A stretch of 64,000 bases of DNA from Legionella parisiensis. GTDB taxonomy: Bacteria > Pseudomonadota > Gammaproteobacteria > Legionellales > Legionellaceae. Below the pieces are notes generated by a model. It worked only from the letters and a program-made list of their open reading frames with translations, had not been told where the DNA came from and made no database searches. This document shows, piece after piece, positions 57,150 through 64,000 of this stretch. The stretch covers positions 1,094,716 to 1,158,715 of the forward strand of contig NZ_LNYQ01000013.1 of NCBI RefSeq assembly GCF_001467945.1, given 5' to 3'. A program made the position numbers and the translations under genes. Position 1 is the stretch's first letter. Each line of letters starts with the position of its first letter.

Positions 57150-57713
57150 ATGGCTGATGATTTTTTATCCGATGAGGACAAAGCCCTATTTCGCGAATCC
57201 ATGCGTTCGGTAAAACCATTAAATGAAAAAACAAAACGGGTAAAAGTTGAAATGCCTAAGCCTTCAATTCAGCCTAAAAAAAATAAATCCCTGGAAACCC
57301 AAAGGAAAAAAGAATATTACTTATCTGATACGATTGTGGACACCGTTTTTTCTGAAACAATTTTGTCCTATACCCGCCCAAGCCTTTCCAACCAGCAATT
57401 TAAAGCATTAAAATATGGAAAAATCCCATGGGAAGCCCGTTTGGATTTACATGGTTTAAAGAGTGACAAAGCCCGTGATATCTTATGTCACTTTATTCAG
57501 ACTCAGACAGAAAGCAGCAAAAAGTGCTTACTCATTATTCATGGCAAAGGAGGTTATCTTGGTGCACCCCCTGTGATTAAGAATTTATTGAACCGCTGGT
57601 TACCACAGTTAGATGAGATCTTGGCATTTCATAGTGCTTTACCCAAGGATGGCGGAAGCGGCGCCGTGTATGTACTCCTCAAAAGAAAGAAAGATCAACC
57701 TCCAGAATCGTAG
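57150..57713 (+). CDS. smrB: Smr-domain endonuclease SmrB
   Basis: Small MutS-related domain protein. In E. coli SmrB cleaves mRNA between collided ribosomes to start rescue. The 187-residue protein has a charged N-terminal extension (residues 1-60) and the Smr domain with LDLHGLK (H101) and the loop IIHGKGG (131-135), both intact. KDGGSGAVYVLLKRK ends the domain. It is divergent from prmB as in E. coli. Its stop codon TAG is the first three bases of a family A repeat. A degenerate copy lies at 52752-53519. Confidence 0.92.
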   Translation: MADDFLSDEDKALFRESMRSVKPLNEKTKRVKVEMPKPSIQPKKNKSLETQRKKEYYLSDTIVDTVFSETILSYTRPSLSNQQFKALKYGKIPWEARLDLHGLKSDKARDILCHFIQTQTESSKKCLLIIHGKGGYLGAPPVIKNLLNRWLPQLDEILAFHSALPKDGGSGAVYVLLKRKKDQPPES

Positions 57714-57794
57714 CCTGGGTGCCGCGTAGCAAAATCCGGGATTTTGAATGCACATTTTTATTCCCAGCTTTCAGTACGCTACGCCCAGGCTACA
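57711..57794. repeat. Family A palindromic repeat joined to the smrB stop
   Basis: TAGCCTGGGTGCCGCGTAGC at the left pairs with GCTACGCCCAGGCTA at the right. The first three bases are the smrB stop codon, so the insertion or origin of the repeat sets the end of the protein. Confidence 0.78.
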
Positions 57795-57877
57795 TTTAAA
57801 TAATTCCTATACTTGCGTTAAGACCTCATTCTGGGGATAATTCGCTACATTATATTCATATAACATCAAGAGAGAAC

Positions 57878-58297
57878 ATGGAACATTTAGGTCAATTTAT
57901 CATGAATCATTGGCAGCTATGGCTCGCCCTCATTGTGATTTTACTCCTTACTTTTATCAATGAGTTAGTCACGCAAAAAAAGAAAGCAAAAGAACTGACT
58001 CCCCAGACCGCTGTTGATTTAATCAATAATGAAAATGCTGTAGTCATTGATTTGCGTGAGAAAGAAGCTTTTAAACAAGGGCATATTATTGATTCAATCA
58101 ATGTCAAAAGCGAAGATTTTGAACAACAAAAAATGGATAAATATAAGAATGTACCGCTCATTCTAATCGCTGCACGAGCTGTTGAAGCTCAAACTATCGC
58201 CAGCAAAATTCGCGCTCAAGGTTACCAAGCCCATGTTCTTAGCGGTGGAATTACTTCCTGGCAAAATGCTGAGCTACCTCTGATTAAAGGGAAATAA
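57878..58297 (+). CDS. Membrane-anchored rhodanese-like protein (YibN), no active-site Cys
   Basis: A 139-residue protein with one N-terminal membrane helix (LWLALIVILLLTFINELV) and a cytoplasmic rhodanese domain (VIDLREKEAFKQGHIIDSINV, then HVLSGGITSWQNAELPL). The active-site loop that normally starts with cysteine reads LILIAARAVEAQT here. There is no cysteine in it, so sulfur transfer is not expected. The order yibN-grxC-secB-gpsA is as in E. coli, and grxC follows after 3 bp. A role in protein export next to SecB is possible. Confidence 0.85.
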   Translation: MEHLGQFIMNHWQLWLALIVILLLTFINELVTQKKKAKELTPQTAVDLINNENAVVIDLREKEAFKQGHIIDSINVKSEDFEQQKMDKYKNVPLILIAARAVEAQTIASKIRAQGYQAHVLSGGITSWQNAELPLIKGK

Positions 58298-58300
58298 ATT

Positions 58301-58555
58301 ATGGCTGAAGTGATTATATACAGTACTGCTTATTGCCCATACTGTGTCAAAGCCAAGGAATTATTGCAACTAAAGCACACTTCATTTACGGAGATTCGTA
58401 TTGATTTGCAACCAGAATTACGTGATGAAATGATAACCAAAAGCGGCAGGCGGACTGTACCGCAAATTTTCATTAATGGCCAACATATTGGTGGCTGCGA
58501 TGACTTATATGCCCTGGATGCCCAGGGAAAACTCGACCAATTACTAAGAGGATAA
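58301..58555 (+). CDS. grxC: Glutaredoxin 3
   Basis: Glutathione-dependent thiol reductase of 84 residues. The dithiol active site is CPYC (C12, C15), with the cis-proline segment [12 protein letters not shown] and the glutathione-binding [11 protein letters not shown]. Length and motifs match GrxC. It lies between the rhodanese gene and secB with gaps of 3 and 7 bp. Confidence 0.95.
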   Translation: MAEVIIYSTAYCPYCVKAKELLQLKHTSFTEIRIDLQPELRDEMITKSGRRTVPQIFINGQHIGGCDDLYALDAQGKLDQLLRG

Positions 58556-58562
58556 CAATATC

Positions 58563-59033
58563 ATGAGTGAACAAGCAAACCAAACACAACAAAATCAAAA
58601 TGAAACTCAATTCATGATTCAAAGAATTTATACTAAAGACTTATCTTTTGAAACACCGAATACCCCTGCTGTATTTCAGCAACAATGGGAACCTGAACTG
58701 AATCTTGAAATCAACACCAGCAACACCCAACTTGAGGCAGGCGTTTATGAAGTTGTTTTGACAGTGACGACTACAGTAACCAACAAAAAAACTACAGCTT
58801 TTCTGGTGGAAGTAAAACAAGCAGGTATTTTTACCATTCAGGGTGCTCCTGAAAACCAATTAGACCATTTATTAAATAGCTTCTGCCCCAATATACTGTT
58901 CCCTTATGCTCGTGAAGCGATTACTTCGCAAGTAATTCGCGGTAGTTTCCCCCAACTGGTATTGGCACCCATTAATTTCGATGCATTATATATGCAGCAA
59001 GTTGCAGAAAAACAAAAAGAAGGTCAAGCTTAA
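58563..59033 (+). CDS. secB: Protein-export chaperone SecB
   Basis: Tetrameric cytosolic chaperone that keeps preproteins unfolded and hands them to SecA. The 156-residue protein has a polar N-terminus rich in Gln, then [20 protein letters not shown] and the family segments [28 protein letters not shown] and [15 protein letters not shown]. The order grxC-secB is as in E. coli. Confidence 0.96.
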   Translation: MSEQANQTQQNQNETQFMIQRIYTKDLSFETPNTPAVFQQQWEPELNLEINTSNTQLEAGVYEVVLTVTTTVTNKKTTAFLVEVKQAGIFTIQGAPENQLDHLLNSFCPNILFPYAREAITSQVIRGSFPQLVLAPINFDALYMQQVAEKQKEGQA

Positions 59034-59130
59034 TAAGTATAAGTACGTACACTGAAAAACAGTCTCTGAGGACAAACCTGAGGAATAGATACACGCTCAT
59101 TAAATGATAAATTTTTATAAAACCTCTCTA

Positions 59131-59233
59131 CTTACTGCGCTTTATGTACTGTATCCAGAGATTTTGCTTTAAAAAACTCAGCAATACTTCAAAGCATCGT
59201 TCTGGATGCCGCACATAAAGCGCGGTACGTAAG
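59131..59233. repeat. Family C palindromic repeat
   Basis: Long imperfect arms of about 30 bp: CTTACTGCGCTTTATGTACT with TGTATCCAGAG at the left, and CTGGATGCCGC, then ACATAAAGCGCGGTACGTAAG at the right. It lies in the 308-bp secB-gpsA gap, which holds nothing else that I recognise. Confidence 0.72.
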
Positions 59234-59341
59234 GTAAAAACTATTCCTCAGGGACAAGCCAAGTCGTTAAAGGGAGATAAAATTCTTTAACTTAATGACA
59301 TTGCACCCAAGCGCTATTTAACCTCTGTTTAAGAGCATAAA

Positions 59342-60331
59342 ATGAACAAAAAAAATATTGCTATATTAGGTGCCGGCTCGTGGGGCACTGCAGTTGCAAT
59401 TCATCTAGCCCAAGCAGGACATCGCGTTTTGCTCTGGGGACATGATCCGCAGCATGTTGCTCTTATGAAGGAAAAAAAAACAAACTCACGCTATTTACCT
59501 GGTATCGATTTTCCTAAAACCCTGGAACCCACAGCTCATTTTGAGCAGTGTATAGACGAAGCCAGTTACCTCATTATCGCCGTGCCCTCCCATGCATTTG
59601 CAACAATTATTACTAAAATTAAAAATGCACCTCGTGGCTTAACCTGGTTAACTAAAGGAATTGATCCACAAAGCCATCAATTACTAAGCAATTTAGTGAG
59701 TCAAACCTTTGGTTCCACCTTTCCGCAAGCAATTATTTCAGGACCATCATTCGCCAAAGAAGTAGCAAATTTTTTACCTACGGCTGTGACTTTAGCCTCT
59801 AATGATTCAGAGTATCAAAAAGAAATCCGTGAATTGCTTCACCACAATAATCTTCGTGTTTACTTGAGTGATGACCTGATTGGTGTCCAAATTTGCGGTG
59901 CGATTAAAAATGTTTTAGCGATTGGGTGTGGTATTAGTGATGGTTTGGGATATGGAGCGAATGCCAAAGCAGCATTAATCACACGCGGCTTAGCAGAAAT
60001 GGAACGCTTGGGGCTTGCTTTAGGGGCTCGAGCAGAGACATTCCTTGGCTTGGCCGGTGTGGGGGATTTAGTCTTAACCTGCACAGATGATCAATCACGA
60101 AACCGCCGTTTTGGTTTACTTCTGGGTAAAAATATCAGTATCCCTGAGGCAGAAAAGCAAATTGGTCAAGTGGTAGAAGGAAAATATAACGCCTCACAAG
60201 TCTGCTTTATCGCCAAACAACATCACGTTGAAATGCCTATTTGTGAGCAAATTAATGCCCTTTTACAGGGAAAAATTAGTCCAAAACAGGTAGTCCAAAA
60301 TCTAATGAACCGCCCGCCTAAAGAAGAATAA
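59342..60331 (+). CDS. gpsA: Glycerol-3-phosphate dehydrogenase [NAD(P)+]
   Basis: Reduces dihydroxyacetone phosphate to glycerol 3-phosphate for phospholipid synthesis. The 329-residue protein has the N-terminal Rossmann motif ILGAGSWGTAVA, the IISGPSFAKEVA segment, the catalytic lysine region CGAIKNVLAIGCGISDGLG, and GLAGVGDLVLTC. It follows secB as in E. coli but after a 308-bp gap containing a repeat. Confidence 0.96.
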   Translation: MNKKNIAILGAGSWGTAVAIHLAQAGHRVLLWGHDPQHVALMKEKKTNSRYLPGIDFPKTLEPTAHFEQCIDEASYLIIAVPSHAFATIITKIKNAPRGLTWLTKGIDPQSHQLLSNLVSQTFGSTFPQAIISGPSFAKEVANFLPTAVTLASNDSEYQKEIRELLHHNNLRVYLSDDLIGVQICGAIKNVLAIGCGISDGLGYGANAKAALITRGLAEMERLGLALGARAETFLGLAGVGDLVLTCTDDQSRNRRFGLLLGKNISIPEAEKQIGQVVEGKYNASQVCFIAKQHHVEMPICEQINALLQGKISPKQVVQNLMNRPPKEE

Positions 60332-60384
60332 TTCCACCCATATCACGGCTTCATAGCCGTCAAACCAAGAACAAAAGCAGACTA

Positions 60385-60470
60385 TGTCATTCCTGCGTAA
60401 GCAGGAATCCAATCCCTGATGAGTTACATTACCAATTTAAAAATGGAGCCCGACCTGTGCGGGGATGACA
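60385..60470. repeat. Family D repeat
   Basis: TGTCATTCCTGCGTAAGCAG at the left and TGTGCGGGGATGACA at the right, an imperfect inverted repeat of the type widespread in proteobacteria. It lies between convergent gpsA and murI. Confidence 0.68.
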
Positions 60471-60562
60471 GAGTTACTTGCGTATTGAATGAAACGAAAG
60501 CTTTAATACTCTGAGCTTGAAGCTAGGGCTCAGCTTCGCCCCCTAAGATCCATGAAATCATC

Positions 60563-61378
60563 TTAGGATTTCACATCCACAAGTTCAATATTATCTAACA
60601 TCAGTTGTTCGCCCAAAAATATCTCGCCTACAATCTGGAAACGTTTGATTGAATCAGTTACTAAATAATCTACTCTACAACTTAAAGAAGGAGCATCATT
60701 CAACAAATCCTGTTTTTCGAGCAACTGATGCAGTGCCAGCGCCGTTGCATGTGCTGAATCGACTATAGTAACGCCTTGAGGGAGTAACTTGTTTAACAAA
60801 GGCTTAAATACCGGGAAGTGCGTACATCCTAACAGAACTGTATCTTCGTTAGTAAAACCATCCAGATAATGCTTTAAGGCCTCGCGAGCTACTTGATTGG
60901 TCACCATTCCTTCTTCTGCTAAAGCAACCAGAACGCTGCATGCTCGAGTATTAATGATGGCCTGGGGCAATTGTTGGGTAATAAGCTTCTGGTATGCATT
61001 CGATGCAATGGTTGTTTCAGTCGCCAAAACAATAATGCGATTGTTTTTAGTCGCTGCAGCTGCTGCCGCCGCACCTGGAGCCACTACTCCAAGTACCGGC
61101 ATATCAGGTAACATTTCTTGCAAATAGGACAATGCTGCTGTCGTTGCGGTATTACAAGCAATCACTAATGCCTTAATTCGTCGTTCTACCAGCAATTTTG
61201 CCATTTGCATGGCATACTGTTTTACGGTATCCGGACTTTTAGTACCATATGGAAGTCGAGCAGTATCCCCTAAATAAATAAATGATTCTTGCGGCAACCC
61301 CTCTCGTAACGCACGCAAAACAGTCAAACCACCCATCCCTGAGTCAAATACACCAATCGCCAATTGGTTTGAGTTCAA
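60563..61378 (-). CDS. murI: Glutamate racemase
   Basis: Cytoplasmic cofactor-free racemase making D-glutamate for peptidoglycan. The 271-residue protein has the opening IGVFDSGMGGLTVLRAL and the two catalytic cysteines in ALVIACNTATTAAL (C75) and VLLGCTHFPVF (about C187). The length is normal. A hairpin (CCTAAGAT...ATCTTAGG) overlaps its stop codon. The gene is transcribed alone, 48 bp beyond the large hypothetical gene that runs in the same direction. Confidence 0.95.
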   Translation of the reverse strand: MNSNQLAIGVFDSGMGGLTVLRALREGLPQESFIYLGDTARLPYGTKSPDTVKQYAMQMAKLLVERRIKALVIACNTATTAALSYLQEMLPDMPVLGVVAPGAAAAAAATKNNRIIVLATETTIASNAYQKLITQQLPQAIINTRACSVLVALAEEGMVTNQVAREALKHYLDGFTNEDTVLLGCTHFPVFKPLLNKLLPQGVTIVDSAHATALALHQLLEKQDLLNDAPSLSCRVDYLVTDSIKRFQIVGEIFLGEQLMLDNIELVDVKS

Positions 61379-61425
61379 TTGTATAACCCCTTATTGTTAT
61401 TCATTAGTGTTATTAGTGTATAACA

Positions 61426-64000
61426 TTAACTATTATTAGCTATTACTCGTGCAACCTCCGGCGATATGCCTTCTTGTTTTTGTTTTTCCCTAGTCTCTTT
61501 CTCAATCTCCCTTCCCACACTGAACTCTTCCTTCATAGTACTTTGCAGGTTGCTACTTACTTTTTCTGTTTTCTTTGCTTGCGTTTTCTTGTCCTTATGT
61601 TGGTCTTCGAATTTTTCAAGATGATTCTTGACAATTCCATCTTTTCTGGATTCGAAATGCTGCTTATACCAAGAGGTATCAGAAAATCCTCTGTCTATGC
61701 CAGCTGTTTTCTTTCTTTCATTTTGCGGATTATAATTAGCATCGCCAACAACCTTAAAGTCACCAGGTTTAAGGCCTATCTTTTCACCAGTAAGAAGTAA
61801 TGCTGTGTGTAAAAATTTTACTTCGTCCTCTTTGCCACGAACACCCTCTATTACTATTTTTTTATTAAGCGGGAGTTTGACATTAGAAAGGATCTGTGAA
61901 GCCATTTTCATATAAAAATCGACTTGCTCATCTACTACTTCCTTCCCTCTATGCTTGCCCGTGTCATTATCCTTAGGAGATTGTACGACCTCATATTTTC
62001 CTGGCATAGCTCGTGTAACATCAGTTCCCGTCATCGTTCCAGAAATACCGCCTTTGGGTGAGGGATCATAAGTAAAACGTCCTTCAATAGTGACGCTTTT
62101 ATTTACACCACTCCTTGGATTAGTAGGATCTGGAACTACAACGGTTGCGTTTCTAGATGTATCAAAGCAGATCACCTCGTCTGTGCCTGGTTTTCCCGTT
62201 GATTTAAAAAGTGACTCAGGAGTTTGCCCCGGCAGAACAGAAGTGTTTCGAACTTTTGGTTTAGCGATGATGTGGGGATCATCTGGATCGGTATATTTAT
62301 GCCCCATATTCAAAGCATCTTTATGGCTCCGACGAGTGATTGTAAGATCATAAGATTGATACGTTACTCTCTCAGAGTCTTTATATGCCTTTTCAAGTGC
62401 AGGTAATATCTCTTTTGTTGTTACCTTATAGGCCGTTCGATACTTATCCAATAGAACTGACAATTCATTGAGTTGATAGTTAATATTCCTATCCAACTGC
62501 TTTGCTTCTGTTATTTGTTTTGCACGATCTGCTACCTGTTGATTACTTGCGGGAGGATTTTGCAGCGGCACAGGGATGGTAGGTCTTAAGGCTTGAATTT
62601 CTTTGTACGCTTTATCCAAGTAGCTGATACTATTCAAGCACTCTTTTTGTAAAGACTTATAGGTCTCATGAGATTTTCTAAGTTTTTCCTGGGATTGTCC
62701 TACAAATTGAGGGGCCTTCTTGCCATGACTCGGACTAATGTCGACAATGACAGCTATATCATTCAGACGCCCTTTAAGCGCCTGAGTTCTTTCTTCAACC
62801 ACTTCATAGGCTTTTTCTGCTTCATCGATATCATTCTTTATTTTAGTGGTATCATTTACATTAGTACTTTTAGCTGTATCGGTTTTGAGTCCTTTTCGTA
62901 TATTATTAAAATCCTCAGTAGAAAGTTGCTGTTTGAGTTGGTCTTTTACAGGTTGTAGCAACTGAGAGGCAGTAAGAAATTTATCTAAAGTCGAGCTTTT
63001 ATAAAATTCATCTCGTAAGTTCACTGGAGCATCAGGATTAAGTGGGGCTTGTTTCTCTACCCTTAATAAAACATCCAGTAATTTTTCGTAACCAGGCTCA
63101 AGAGGGGGGGGAGGAGCGCCCACGGGATTTCTAAGGGTATGCAACTTAGCATACAATTGCTGGTTATGACTATGTTGCGTTTGGATTTTATCGCTGATTG
63201 TATTACCACCTACAGCTACTCGATTAACAAAAGCCGTCCCTGCTGGATTTAAATTGAATGCTGCATAAAAATTTTGTTTATTAAGACCAGCAACATCGTT
63301 TGTTATTCCGCATTGCGTGAAAAGCTCATCAATCACCGCTTTATAATCAGCTATGTTGGCATCCTGGGCCAAATCAACGGCACGCTTTGCCAATAAAATA
63401 TCATTGATTGCTTTAATTTTGTCAGAGTTCAATCCCGTAATTGTGACAGGCGATTCTAAACCAACCAAAATCTTCACTATTTCAATATTATTTATTTGTT
63501 TTATAAAAGCATTGCTTTTATTTTCTGTAATTATCCCTACAAGATAATCGTCTTTTCCGTTAACATCATTTCCCAAATAAAACTTGAGTTCTCCTTTAGT
63601 CTTTGCATTCAATATAGAACGGAAGCTCTCAGGCTTAAGGTTAAGGAGCTCCTGTTGTTTTTTATCAGGCAACGAACTAAATGCTTCAATTAATTTAGAA
63701 TGATTTCCTTCTCCAGCTAACAACTTGAATGCTTCACGACGAGCAGATTCTTTTATCTCTTTCAAATCAGAGTCTTGCAGGCACTCTAAATGCCCCTCGG
63801 TGATACCATTACCTATTTTTGCTGCTAACTCTCTTCTAATTTCCTTAATGTCTGTTTCTGGTTTGGCAAGCTTTTCAATAATCGCTTTGTTAGGTGTACC
63901 TGTTAATTCCTTTACATAACTTTTTATTAAAGACGCTTTAAATAAACGGTTTTGCTCTGGATTATCCACTATAGCTCGGTTACGGATATGAGCTTCGGGG
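61426..64000 (-). CDS. Large coiled-coil hypothetical protein, 5' partial, probable effector
   Basis: At least 857 residues. The frame stays open past the GTG at 63969 to the window edge (PEAHIRNRAIV precedes it), so the true start lies outside. No known domain is recognised. The N-terminal half is helical with repeated small units (for example LNKQNFYAAFNLNP). A proline-rich hinge lies near residue 290 (GAPPPPLEPG), then long coiled coils (about 380-560). A mixed, Asp/Thr/Gly-rich region contains VICFDTSRNATVVVPDP. The C-terminus is very charged (EFSVGREIEKETREKQKQ), an E-block-like tail. No signal peptide can be judged. Many Legionella effectors look like this; that is inference. Confidence 0.62.
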   Translation of the reverse strand, partial: PEAHIRNRAIVDNPEQNRLFKASLIKSYVKELTGTPNKAIIEKLAKPETDIKEIRRELAAKIGNGITEGHLECLQDSDLKEIKESARREAFKLLAGEGNHSKLIEAFSSLPDKKQQELLNLKPESFRSILNAKTKGELKFYLGNDVNGKDDYLVGIITENKSNAFIKQINNIEIVKILVGLESPVTITGLNSDKIKAINDILLAKRAVDLAQDANIADYKAVIDELFTQCGITNDVAGLNKQNFYAAFNLNPAGTAFVNRVAVGGNTISDKIQTQHSHNQQLYAKLHTLRNPVGAPPPPLEPGYEKLLDVLLRVEKQAPLNPDAPVNLRDEFYKSSTLDKFLTASQLLQPVKDQLKQQLSTEDFNNIRKGLKTDTAKSTNVNDTTKIKNDIDEAEKAYEVVEERTQALKGRLNDIAVIVDISPSHGKKAPQFVGQSQEKLRKSHETYKSLQKECLNSISYLDKAYKEIQALRPTIPVPLQNPPASNQQVADRAKQITEAKQLDRNINYQLNELSVLLDKYRTAYKVTTKEILPALEKAYKDSERVTYQSYDLTITRRSHKDALNMGHKYTDPDDPHIIAKPKVRNTSVLPGQTPESLFKSTGKPGTDEVICFDTSRNATVVVPDPTNPRSGVNKSVTIEGRFTYDPSPKGGISGTMTGTDVTRAMPGKYEVVQSPKDNDTGKHRGKEVVDEQVDFYMKMASQILSNVKLPLNKKIVIEGVRGKEDEVKFLHTALLLTGEKIGLKPGDFKVVGDANYNPQNERKKTAGIDRGFSDTSWYKQHFESRKDGIVKNHLEKFEDQHKDKKTQAKKTEKVSSNLQSTMKEEFSVGREIEKETREKQKQEGISPEVARVIANNS

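Overview
The window looks like chromosome from a Legionella species, probably not L. pneumophila itself. The evidence is a low GC content (near 40% by eye), the htpA/htpB (groES/groEL) pair, legiolysin (HPPD), a close match to the core Dot/Icm effector AnkH, and several large eukaryotic-like or coiled-coil proteins of effector type. Housekeeping gene order is often as in Escherichia coli: pgsA-tRNA-Gly-Cys-Leu, divergent rluC/rne, yibN-grxC-secB-gpsA, and aroC-prmB divergent from smrB.

Layout. 0-3 kb: end of a patatin-like lipase, acetoacetate decarboxylase and a motA-motB stator pair. 3-8.6 kb: dps, an outer-membrane barrel protein, groESL with a clear sigma-32 promoter, and dsbD. 8.9-12.8 kb: an unusual AT-rich four-gene operon of GTP cyclohydrolase II fused to a RibD-type reductase, a zinc-less MDR dehydrogenase, a PTPS/QueD homologue with a rebuilt active site, and a GT4 glycosyltransferase. 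13.2-21.9 kb: rimO, glnE, an amino-acid binding protein, rpe, slt and a small lipoprotein. 22-27.8 kb: a tandem pair of unknown paralogues and a 994-residue SF2 helicase-like protein with a PmrA-like site before it. 27.8-31.2 kb: a ugpQ-ugpB-DUF2165 operon and a secreted protein. 31.3-36.2 kb: leucine-type dehydrogenase, an O-methyltransferase and tyrosine catabolism (lly, fumarylacetoacetase, maleylacetoacetate isomerase). 36.4-43.5 kb: a Cys-rich secreted protein, asnS, lolD/lolC and an ankyrin protein. 43.6-51.3 kb: a half-size DMT protein, three tRNAs, pgsA, a HAD phosphatase, rluC, rne, an alcohol dehydrogenase and a DUF1328 protein. 51.3-57.8 kb: ankH translationally coupled to a degenerate Smr paralogue, then asd, aroC, prmB and the intact smrB. 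57.9-64 kb: yibN-grxC-secB-gpsA, murI and a large coiled-coil protein cut by the window edge.

The best candidate for an undescribed system is the 8977-12778 operon. Its enzymes would make and reduce a GTP-derived diaminopyrimidine or pterin-like compound, oxidise or reduce a side chain, and add a sugar. This does not match ordinary riboflavin or queuosine synthesis. The second is the AnkH/degenerate-Smr pair. At least four families of dispersed palindromic repeats occupy intergenic DNA. One family sits directly behind five stop codons and may act as a terminator.

All calls come from reading the sequence and from knowledge of the families. No database search was made.
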